In this document: piece after piece, positions 57,392 to 64,000 of the stretch
How the letters are laid out: every line of letters begins with the position of its first letter
How positions within the stretch are numbered: position 1 is the stretch's first letter
Notes under the pieces: model-generated
Database searches by the model: none
What the model saw: only the letters and a program-made list of their open reading frames with translations
What the model was told of the DNA's origin: nothing
From: Chersky-806 sp038252255
GTDB lineage: Bacteria > Actinomycetota > Acidimicrobiia > IMCC26256 > JAENVU01
Assembly: GCA_038252255.1 (NCBI GenBank)
Contig: JBBSAM010000007.1
Location: 62,001-126,000 of the forward strand
Direction of reading: 5' to 3'
Length of the DNA stretch: 64,000 nucleotides
Translations under genes and position numbers: made by a program

Positions 57392-59131
57392 ATGGCCCAG
57401 GCTGCGAGTCGACGCCGGCGACGGCGGCGGGTGCTGATCACGCCGGTCGAGCACGACCCGTTCCGTCTCGCGTTCGACCACTCGCCCGTCGGGATCGCGA
57501 TCCACGACCCGGGCGGCGAGACCGTCGCGGTCAACCAGGCGATGTGCGGGCTGCTGGGGCGCGAGCACGCCGATCTCGCCGGCTTCGTCGAGGTGGTGCA
57601 CGCCGACGAACGGGTGAGCCTGCATCGGCGCCTGCACTCGCTCATCTCCGGCGAGGCGCAGGCGGTGGTCGCCGAGCATCGCCTCGTGCACCTGGACGGC
57701 ACCCGCCTCGACGTACGGCTCCATGTGACGGCGACCCACGATCGCACCGGCTCCGTCACCTCTCTGGTGATACATGCGGTGGACGTCACAGAGCAGCGGG
57801 AGCACGCCCAGGAGCTCCTCCACCAGACGCTGCACGACCCGCTCACCGGTCTGCCCAACCGGACCCTGCTCGTGGACCGCCTCGGTCACGCGCTCAGCCG
57901 CGCCGCGCGCGTCGAAGACCTGAGTGTCGCGCTCCTGTTCCTCGACCTGGATCACTTCAAGCTCGTCAACGACTCGTTCGGGCACGCGTGTGGCGACGCG
58001 ATCCTCATGGAGGCAGCCGCCCGGTTGCGCGCCACGGTGCGGCCCTCCGACACCGTGGCACGGTTCGGCGGCGACGAGTTCGTGGTGTGCTGCGAAGACG
58101 TACGCAGCGGCACCGAGACCATCAGCATGGCCGAGCGGATCTTGCGGGCGATGCGCGAGCCGTTCGCGACCTCGGGCCAGGACCTGCGTCTCTCGACCAG
58201 CATCGGCATCGCGCTCGCCACGCGAACGAGCGACACACCGGAGGCGCTCCTGCGGGACGCGGACACCGCCCTGTACGTGGCGAAGGGCGCCGGCCGCGAT
58301 CGCTTCGAGATCTACGACGAGGGGATCCGCAGCCAGCTCCTGGCCCGGATCGAGACCGCGGCCGAGCTCGCGCGGGCGGTCGAGGCCGGCGAGCTGCGGC
58401 TCCACTTCCAGCCGACGTTCTCACTGGACGACCAGTCCGTCGTCGGCATCGAGGCGCTGCTGCGCTGGGATCATCCCGAGCGGGGGTTGCTGCGACCCCA
58501 GGTCTTCCTCGCGATCGCGGAGCAGATGAATCTCGACGTCCGCATCGGCGACTGGGTGCTGCGCGAGGCGGCGGCCCAGGCGCGGGCCTGGCGCGATCTC
58601 GATGCGGAGCGCACTCCCCCGGTCTGGGTGAACCTCTCGGCCCGCCAGATCGCCGAACCCGGGCTTCCGGCTCGCGTGGCCGCAGTGCTGTCCGATCTCG
58701 AGCTGCCGGCGCGCGCGCTGGGGTTCGAGGTCCGCGAGGCCGTCCTCACCGAGGTGGAGCGAACTCCGGGCGCGCACGATGTGCTCGCGGGGCTCTCGGA
58801 CCTCGGGTGTCGCATCGCGATCGACGACTTCGGCACCGCGTACTCGTCGCTGCGCGCGCTCGGTCGGTATCACGTCGACACGCTCAAGATCGACCGCGCG
58901 TTGGTCGGCGGGCTACCGGAGAGCCGGACGGATGCCGCGCTCGTGGAGCACGTCGTCTCGTTGGGTCGGCTGCTCGACGTGGCGGTCAGCGCCGAAGGCG
59001 TGGAGACCGACGCCCAGCTGCAAGCACTCCGCCGGGCCCACTGCTCCGCCGCCGCCGGCTACCTGCTCGCCGCACCGGCGGACGCCGCCACGCTCACCGC
59101 ACTCCTCCACCCCACCTCCTCGCCCGCCTGA
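57392..59131 (+). CDS. PAS-GGDEF-EAL c-di-GMP turnover protein
   Basis: The protein is 579 residues from the ATG at 57392, chosen for its GGAGGAGGGG ribosome site. A PAS domain spans about 20-135 (FDHSPVGIAIHDPGGETVAVNQAMC). A GGDEF domain spans 145-310 with the intact signature FGGDEFVV (226-230) and an I-site RPSD (217-220) five residues upstream. An EAL domain starts near 335 with VVGIEALLRWDHPE (354-356), IAIDDFGTAYSSLRAL and AEGVETDAQL. Both catalytic domains look active. No membrane segment is visible, so it is a cytoplasmic sensor of an unknown PAS ligand. Confidence 0.92.
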   Translation: MAQAASRRRRRRRVLITPVEHDPFRLAFDHSPVGIAIHDPGGETVAVNQAMCGLLGREHADLAGFVEVVHADERVSLHRRLHSLISGEAQAVVAEHRLVHLDGTRLDVRLHVTATHDRTGSVTSLVIHAVDVTEQREHAQELLHQTLHDPLTGLPNRTLLVDRLGHALSRAARVEDLSVALLFLDLDHFKLVNDSFGHACGDAILMEAAARLRATVRPSDTVARFGGDEFVVCCEDVRSGTETISMAERILRAMREPFATSGQDLRLSTSIGIALATRTSDTPEALLRDADTALYVAKGAGRDRFEIYDEGIRSQLLARIETAAELARAVEAGELRLHFQPTFSLDDQSVVGIEALLRWDHPERGLLRPQVFLAIAEQMNLDVRIGDWVLREAAAQARAWRDLDAERTPPVWVNLSARQIAEPGLPARVAAVLSDLELPARALGFEVREAVLTEVERTPGAHDVLAGLSDLGCRIAIDDFGTAYSSLRALGRYHVDTLKIDRALVGGLPESRTDAALVEHVVSLGRLLDVAVSAEGVETDAQLQALRRAHCSAAAGYLLAAPADAATLTALLHPTSSPA

Positions 59132-59182
59132 CTGCTCCTTCCCCAAAACCTCTGGGTTCGCTGGCCCTGGGCTGGCACACTC

Positions 59183-60013
59183 GTGCTCGTGCGGACGGTT
59201 CGATACGCGATCGGTGACGCGACGTTGGTCCGGGTCCCGTACGCCGACGTGCTCGTCGACGCCGAGGTCGTCGGGCTGACTCCGGCCCAGGTCGAGACGG
59301 CGCAGTGGGCCGCGCCGACCTGGGCCGAGGGCAACCAGGTACGGGTGGGCGCCGCGGTCTGGATCATCGAATCGGAAGGGCGGCGGATCGTCGTCGACCC
59401 GGCACAGGCGGCGGACCCCATCTTGCGTGAGGGCCCGGACGCGGTGACACACCAGGAGGCTGTCGCGAGCGCGCTGGCGACCGCGGGGTATGCGCGCGAG
59501 ACGATCGACACGGTGATCGCGACCCACATCGACGGGATCGGCATGATCGGGTGGCGCACCGACGACGGCTGGACGCCGTTCTTCCCCAACGCCGACTTCC
59601 TCGTGTCGCGCCGCGAGATCGAAGCGATCCTCGACGAGGACGGGTTCTACCGGCCATCGGGCCGCGATGCGTTTCTCGCGCTCCATGCGCAAGGTGCGGT
59701 GACCAGCGTGGACGACGAGCACCCGGTCACCACCGACGTCTCGACCCGCTGGACGGGCGCGCACGCACCCGGTCACCAGGTCGTGCACATCGCATCGGGC
59801 GGCGACGACGCCACGATGATCGGGCACCTCGCCCTGAGCCCGTTGCACTGTGCGTCGGGAGAGCCGGGACCACACATCGACGCGCCCGGTGCGGTCTCCG
59901 CGTTGCGGGAGCTCGCCGACGGCCGCCTCCTCGTCGGGCCGCTGTGGCCCGCCCCTGGGGCCGTGCGCTGGACCGGCGACGGCGTGCAGACCGCGTCGCC
60001 CGTCTCTCATTGA
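59183..60013 (+). CDS. Metallo-beta-lactamase fold protein with eroded metal site
   Basis: The protein is 276 residues from a GTG. The layout matches N-acyl-homoserine-lactonase-type MBL proteins: VWIIESEGRRIVVDPAQ, then the position of the HxHxDH loop, then SRREIEAIL, and TGAHAPGHQVVHI. However the loop reads IATHIDGIGMIGW, so only one of the usual histidines remains and the Asp-His pair is lost. Metal binding at site 1 is therefore doubtful. It may be a non-hydrolytic binding protein. Confidence 0.75.
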   Translation: MLVRTVRYAIGDATLVRVPYADVLVDAEVVGLTPAQVETAQWAAPTWAEGNQVRVGAAVWIIESEGRRIVVDPAQAADPILREGPDAVTHQEAVASALATAGYARETIDTVIATHIDGIGMIGWRTDDGWTPFFPNADFLVSRREIEAILDEDGFYRPSGRDAFLALHAQGAVTSVDDEHPVTTDVSTRWTGAHAPGHQVVHIASGGDDATMIGHLALSPLHCASGEPGPHIDAPGAVSALRELADGRLLVGPLWPAPGAVRWTGDGVQTASPVSH

Positions 60014-60162
60014 CTGCTTCCGCTAAGCCCGCGCCTCACCGAGCAGCTGACCGGCGCTCCGACCCTCACTCCGCGCCGTAGCGGATAACCCGGCGCCTGT
60101 GGGCGGCGTCCCGCGGTACGCCACTGTGAGGTCCCCGCCAGTCTGCGCGCTCACCTGTGTCG

Positions 60163-60499
60163 TCAGCTCATGTCGAGCGGGCGGAGCCGTTCGGAGGCGA
60201 TCACCGAGCGGACGATGAACCATCCCCAGGGCTCACCTTCGACCTCGAACCCTTCCACGTCGACCTCCCAGACATCCGTAGGACCCGTCGGCCATCTGCG
60301 CGAAGAACTCGGTCTCCCCTTCCTCACAGAGGAAGATCGCCGGGAGCTCGGGTTCATCGCTACCTGCGATACCTCGCGCGGCGGCCATGCGCCGCCAATC
60401 GAGACCAAACCGAGAGATCGACATCCGGTTCGCGATTGCAGTGACATGGAACATCGGTCCGTCGCCCGTTCTCTCGCGAAGCTCTTCGCTCGACGCCAT
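60163..60499 (-). pseudogene. Small hypothetical gene with a single-base frameshift
   Basis: From an ATG at 60499 the frame gives MASSEELRERTGDGPMFHVT, then SISRFGLDWRRM, and EETEFFA-like sequence (GETEFFAQMADGSY) up to about 60278. In the next frame the sequence continues DVWEVDVEGFEVEGEPWGWF and ends at 60163. Removing one of the two C's at 60276-60277 joins the halves into about 111 residues. The pattern (MFHVT, GLDWRRM, a C-terminal VWEV strand) resembles a small actinobacterial family of unknown function. It is either a pseudogene or carries a sequencing error. Confidence 0.65.
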
Positions 60500-60554
60500 C
60501 TCTCCAGCGTGGCATGGAAGAGACCACTCGGCGAAGGCCGCCCGAGCGGAGCAG

Positions 60555-61454
60555 CTACAGGGTCTTGGCGAGGGCGTCGGCGTGCGCGTCGATGGAGCCG
60601 AAGTGGGTGTCCAGGACCCAGGCGCGCTTGAGGTAGAGGTGCACGTCCACCTCCCACGTGAAGCCCATTCCGCCAAACACCTGCGTCGCGGACTTCCCGT
60701 TCGTGATCGCGGCTTCGTTCGCCAGCAGCTTGGCGCCGCTCAGTGCCCGGGTGAGATCACCGGTGCTCGGGTCGTCGAGCACGCACGCGGCGGCGTACAC
60801 CGCGGCCCGGGCCACCTCGGCGCGCACCACCATGTCCGCGCAGAGGTGCTTCACCGCCTGGAACGAGCCGATCGGCCGGTTGAACTGCTCGCGTTCCTTC
60901 GCGTACGCCACGGCCAGGTCGACGAGCGCATCCGCCATCCCGACACAGAACGCGGCGGTGAGCATCGCGCCCTCGGCCCGGAGTGCAGCCAGCGCGTCGG
61001 CGCGCCCGATGTGCGTGAGCGGCGGGAGCTCGACCGGGGTGACGGGCGTCAGCGGGTCGAGCGGCCAGTCCGCCGCCGGCGCGGCGAGCGTCGCCGGATC
61101 GATGATCGCGATGCCGGTGTCGTCGAGCACCACGAGCTGCTCGAGTGACTCGAGGTGCTCCACGTAGCGGGTCCCGCCGACGGTCAGGTCCAGCCCGCCG
61201 GTGATCGCGTCCCGGCCGAAGCACCAGACCAACGGTCCCGGCACGAGCGCGCGGCCGAGCTCTTCGTAGACGACCGCGGCGTCCGCCCACCCGAACCCGT
61301 CGGCCCGCAACGAGAACACACCGGCTTCCTTGAGGTCGGCGTAGGTCGAGCGGTCGAAGCCCTCACGCACCCGGCTCATCGGGAACTTGCCCTCGAGCAA
61401 GCTCCCGATCCCGTCGCGGAGCGCGACCTGGTCTTCGGAGAGGTCGAAGTTCAT
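60555..61454 (-). CDS. Acyl-CoA dehydrogenase, short small-subunit type
   Basis: The protein is 299 residues, short for an ACAD and missing much of the middle beta domain. It has AVAYAKEREQFNRPIGSFQAVKHL, then FGGMGFTWEVDVHLYLKRAWVLD. Its N-terminus MNFDLSEDQVALRDGIGSLL is intact. Such reduced subunits pair with a full-length FadE in actinobacterial alpha2beta2 enzymes. It overlaps the large subunit gene by 4 bp (ATGA), which supports a 1:1 complex. Confidence 0.86.
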   Translation of the reverse strand: MNFDLSEDQVALRDGIGSLLEGKFPMSRVREGFDRSTYADLKEAGVFSLRADGFGWADAAVVYEELGRALVPGPLVWCFGRDAITGGLDLTVGGTRYVEHLESLEQLVVLDDTGIAIIDPATLAAPAADWPLDPLTPVTPVELPPLTHIGRADALAALRAEGAMLTAAFCVGMADALVDLAVAYAKEREQFNRPIGSFQAVKHLCADMVVRAEVARAAVYAAACVLDDPSTGDLTRALSGAKLLANEAAITNGKSATQVFGGMGFTWEVDVHLYLKRAWVLDTHFGSIDAHADALAKTL

Positions 61455-62596
61455 CGGGGGGTCGGCTCCTTGGGAAGCCCGAGCACGCGCTCCCCCAGGA
61501 TGTTGCGTTGGATCTGCGACGTCCCGGCCGCGATCGTCAGCGCCAGCGTACGCAGCCGCTCCTCGACGAACTCGCCCTTGCCGTCGACCACCAGACCGTC
61601 GCGCTCGAGCACCCGCAAGGAGAGCTCACCGAGCCGCTGACGGGTCTCCGAGTACGCGAGCTTCATCATGAACGCGCCGCGCCCGGGCGTGCCCCGGGAC
61701 GACTGGGTGACGTTGCGCTTCGTGAGCGCCCATTGCGCGTCGAGCTCGGCGGCGACGTGGCCGAGCTCGCGCCGGTGCGCGGGATCCTTGACCAGCGGTG
61801 CAAGGTCCTCCACCAATCGCAACGCGTCGACGAGCTCGCTGACGAACGCGGTGCCGCGCTCGAACGAGAGCGTGACGTTCGTGACGCGCCAGCCGTCGTT
61901 CTCCTCGCCGACCCGGCAAGAAACAGGAACGCGCACCTCGTCGAGGAACAGCTCGGCGAACTCGGAGGAACCGAGGACGGTCTTCAGCGGCCGCACCTCG
62001 ATGCCCGGCAGGTTCATCGGCAGCATGAGCCAGCTGATCCCGGCGTGCTTCTTCACGCTTGGGTCGGTGCGGACGAGCAGCTCGCCGAAGTCACCGATCT
62101 GGCCGAAGGAGCACCAGATCTTCTGGCCCGTGACGACGTAGTGATCACCGTCGCGCACCGCGCGGGTACGCAGCGACGCGAGGTCCGATCCGGCGCCCGG
62201 CTCCGAGAAGCCCTGGCACCACACCTCGTCGCCCCGCAGGATCTTGGGCAGGTGCTCCCGCTTCTGCGCGTCGGTCCCTTCGGCGACGATCGTCGGCCCG
62301 GCGTGCAGCAGGCCGACGAAGTTCACGCCGACGTATGGCGCCCGGGCCCGCGTGGTCTCCTCGAGGAAGATGAGCTGCTGGCTCGGGGGCAGATCCTGCC
62401 CGCCGTACTCCTTGGGCCAGCTCAACCCGGCGTACCCGGCGTCGAAGAGTCGCCGTTGCCAGTCCGTGTCCCAGGCGCGACGAGCGGTCCAGTCGTCCCG
62501 GGCCGGTTGGGGAGCCAGCTCGGGCAGCTCGGAGGCGAGCCACTTCCTGAGGTCGGCGCGGAAGGCCTCGTCGGCCTCGGAGTAACGGAGATCCAT
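61451..62596 (-). CDS. Acyl-CoA dehydrogenase, large (catalytic-type) subunit
   Basis: This is a 381-residue ACAD. CQGFSEPGAGSDLASLRTRAV, VTGQKIWCSFGQIGDFGEL, LPMNLPGIEVRPLKTV and the C-terminal AAGTSQIQRNILGERVLGLPKEP are all present. It belongs to the same large-subunit branch as the gene at 10301. With the following gene it probably forms an alpha2beta2 FadE. A degenerate operator at 62621 lies 24 bp upstream of its ATG. Confidence 0.9.
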   Translation of the reverse strand: MDLRYSEADEAFRADLRKWLASELPELAPQPARDDWTARRAWDTDWQRRLFDAGYAGLSWPKEYGGQDLPPSQQLIFLEETTRARAPYVGVNFVGLLHAGPTIVAEGTDAQKREHLPKILRGDEVWCQGFSEPGAGSDLASLRTRAVRDGDHYVVTGQKIWCSFGQIGDFGELLVRTDPSVKKHAGISWLMLPMNLPGIEVRPLKTVLGSSEFAELFLDEVRVPVSCRVGEENDGWRVTNVTLSFERGTAFVSELVDALRLVEDLAPLVKDPAHRRELGHVAAELDAQWALTKRNVTQSSRGTPGRGAFMMKLAYSETRQRLGELSLRVLERDGLVVDGKGEFVEERLRTLALTIAAGTSQIQRNILGERVLGLPKEPTPR

Positions 62597-62620
62597 GCGG
62601 TGGCGGAGTCTACGGGCCGA

Positions 62621-62638
62621 CCTGACGACCCATCAGAT
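62621..62638. promoter_or_regulatory. Degenerate relative of the shared operator
   Basis: CCTGACGACCCATCAGAT keeps the left arm CCTGACG but its right arm CATCAG is one base closer than in the other copies. It lies upstream of the ACAD pair, where a functional copy would be expected. It may be a weak or decayed site. Confidence 0.4.
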
Positions 62639-62679
62639 TCGGCCCTCGCCACCGGCATGACCACCCGTGCGATCCGGTC

Positions 62680-63238
62680 GTGCGCTTCAGCATCTGGCCC
62701 GACACCTCGCGACCGTTCGCCGAGATCACCGACCTCGTCACCCACTGCGAGGCGACGGGATGGGACCGCGCCTACCTCGCCGATCACTTCATGGCCGATG
62801 CCGGGGAGGAACCAGCAACCGCTACCGCTTCTCGTCGGCGGCAAGGGAGAGCGACGGACCATGCGCACCGCAGCACGTTTTGCCGACGAGTGGAACGGCT
62901 GGTGCACGCCGGAGGTGTTCCGCGCGAAGTCCGCGGTGCTGGATCGGCACTGCGAGTCGTTCGGGCGCGACCCGGCAACGATCGCCCGTTCCACGCAGGC
63001 GCTGCTCTACCTGAGCGACGACACCGCGTGGCTCGATCGTCATCGGGTCGACCTCGTGGCGCGACCGCGCCTCATCGGGATTCCCGCCGAGGTGCTGGAC
63101 CAGGTCGGCGACTACGCGACGGCCGGTGTCGACGAGCTGATCGTCCCGGACTGGACGCTGGGCTCGTTGAACCGAACCAAGGGCACCTGCGACCAGTTCA
63201 TCACCGAGGTAGCCTCATCCTTTCGCGACGCAGACTGA
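62680..63238 (+). pseudogene. Internally deleted and frameshifted LLM F420-oxidoreductase gene
   Basis: From a GTG at 62680 the reading is VRFSIWPDTSRPFAEITDLV, then ATGWDRAYLADHFMADAG, the N-terminus of an LLM oxidoreductase. From about 62805 a different frame reads NQQPLPLLVGGKGERRTMRT and continues through DYATAGVDELIVPDWTLG to the stop at 63238, the C-terminal third of the same family. About 130 central codons are missing and the two parts are out of frame. The intact protein would be about 290-300 residues. Function is lost. Confidence 0.82.
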
Positions 63239-63279
63239 CCCGCGTTCGGTTTGCCGCCGCGGTAGTCCACAATGACGAT

Positions 63280-64000
63280 GTGCAGGGTCCAGGCAGGCGA
63301 CTCGCGGTCATCGGGTTCGCCGTCGCCCTGATCGGAGTGACGCTCACCGGCTGCGGCCAGTCCGACGAGCCGCGAGTGCTGGGACGTGGACCCACAAGCG
63401 CAGTCAACGGCTTCGCGCCGATCACCGTTCCGCTCAGCCCCCGCCAGACCCCGACCATCGTGGCCGGCGGCCACTTCGTCCTCGTGTACGGCGGTGGCCT
63501 ATACGACGATTCCATCAACAGAGTGCGGCCGCGCGGCGATGGCGCGATCTACGACGTGACGAAGGGCGAGTGGACCGCCTTGCCTGACCTCCCGTTTCCA
63601 CACCCGCTCTACTCGTCTTCCGGCACCTGGACCGGTAGTGAGTTCGTCATCACCGGCACGCCGTGTGCCGGGCCGCCCGAGTCGGACGGGGACTGGTTCG
63701 ACTGCCATCCCGGGGGTCACGCGATCGGGACCTACTCCCCCACGACCGGCACTTGGCGAGTGATCAAGGTTCCGCCCGGACTCACTGCCGACGACGGCGG
63801 CCAGATGACTCCGATCCCGATCCGCGCGCTCGGGTTCGCGAACAGTCGCGTTGTGTTCGATGCGACCGTCTCCGTGAACGACCCCCGTCGCCTGCTGTTG
63901 CTCGATCCGACCACCGGCGCGTCGAAGCTCGTGACGGTGCCCGACGCCGGTACCGACACGGTGTGCGTGACCGGCCAGAAGCTGATCGCCGCGCATACTG
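63280..64000 (+). CDS. Lipoprotein with kelch/beta-propeller-like repeats (truncated by window end)
   Basis: From a GTG at 63280 the frame stays open to the window end (240 codons). The signal peptide is VQGPGRRLAVIGFAVALIGV ending in the lipobox LTGC (Cys25). The mature part has repeats of the kelch type: VAGGHFVLVYGGGLYDD, IYDVTKGEWTALPDLPF, TGSEFVITG, TYSPTTGTWRVIKVPP and FANSRVVFDATV. It is probably a surface-exposed beta-propeller binding protein. Confidence 0.8.
   Translation, partial: MQGPGRRLAVIGFAVALIGVTLTGCGQSDEPRVLGRGPTSAVNGFAPITVPLSPRQTPTIVAGGHFVLVYGGGLYDDSINRVRPRGDGAIYDVTKGEWTALPDLPFPHPLYSSSGTWTGSEFVITGTPCAGPPESDGDWFDCHPGGHAIGTYSPTTGTWRVIKVPPGLTADDGGQMTPIPIRALGFANSRVVFDATVSVNDPRRLLLLDPTTGASKLVTVPDAGTDTVCVTGQKLIAAHT

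Noticed and set aside
60023..60223. A 66-codon minus-strand frame after the MBL-like gene
   Set aside because: It has no ribosome site, no recognisable domain and composition like non-coding sequence, and it overlaps the end of the frameshifted gene.

Overview
The window is 64 kb of very GC-rich, densely coded DNA with no rRNA, tRNA, CRISPR array, phage or insertion sequence that I can recognise. GTG starts are frequent and neighbouring genes often overlap by 4 bp (ATGA or GTGA). F420-type luciferase-like oxidoreductases, a mycothiol-type DsbA-fold nitroreductase, a HisN-type phosphatase, FadE/FadD/Ltp2-like genes and cytochromes P450 all point to an actinobacterium. The mix resembles the uncultured or little-studied Acidimicrobiia more than Mycobacterium, but that placement is inference.

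Most of the window is catabolic and reads like a steroid- or isoprenoid-type acyl-CoA degradation archipelago. It holds five acyl-CoA dehydrogenase genes: three separate pairs or singles plus a fused tandem FadE34-like one at 17138-19306, and an adjacent pair at 60555-62596. It also holds three AMP-dependent acyl-CoA ligases, two MaoC-type hydratases, a thiolase, several SDRs, an aldehyde dehydrogenase, a zinc alcohol dehydrogenase, two P450s and a 3-cysteine ferredoxin. The 14126-17024 operon (MaoC, DUF35, AhpD-like, DUF35, Ltp2-like aldolase) resembles the mycobacterial igr/Ltp2 side-chain machinery. Two pairs of paralogous amidohydrolases are scattered among these genes.

Two non-coding layers tie the region together. 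First, an 18-bp inverted repeat with consensus CCTGACRNNNNYGTCAKG occurs at ten promoter positions (4333, 11524, 17047, 22885, 26030, 30029, 35360, 40015, 44987, 57237), with a decayed eleventh at 62621. It lies upstream of the acyl-CoA, P450, thiolase, SDR and ALDH genes and almost certainly defines one regulon. The single TetR gene in the window (47646-48266) is a candidate regulator. Second, eight intergenic palindromes of nearly fixed length (45, 47 or 48 nt) with conserved tips (TTTTGGCGTC, CGTTTGTGCC or TTTCGG) each sit just after a stop codon. Two that are 44/47 identical and show compensatory changes bracket an AbiEi-like/DUF559 gene at 40922-41869.

Layout: 1-5132, GT-C enzyme, LLM, VOC, ADH and IolB. 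5180-10217, amidohydrolase, epimerase, nitroreductase, GNAT and small membrane proteins. 10301-19306, ACADs and the Ltp2-like operon. 19418-26010, amidohydrolases, patatin, ferredoxin, DoxX and P450. 26050-32779, sugar kinase, hisN, thiolase, sigma fragment, PHP and a Rieske-MBL fusion. 32863-40872, SDR, ligase and MaoC modules. 40922-51763, DUF559 cassette, gpmA, ALDH, Coq4-like protein, Ppx/GppA, TetR and a secreted protein. 51840-64000, amidohydrolase-P450-methyltransferase-2H operon, acyl-CoA ligase, c-di-GMP enzyme, degenerate MBL, a frameshifted gene, an ACAD pair, a deleted LLM pseudogene and a truncated lipoprotein.
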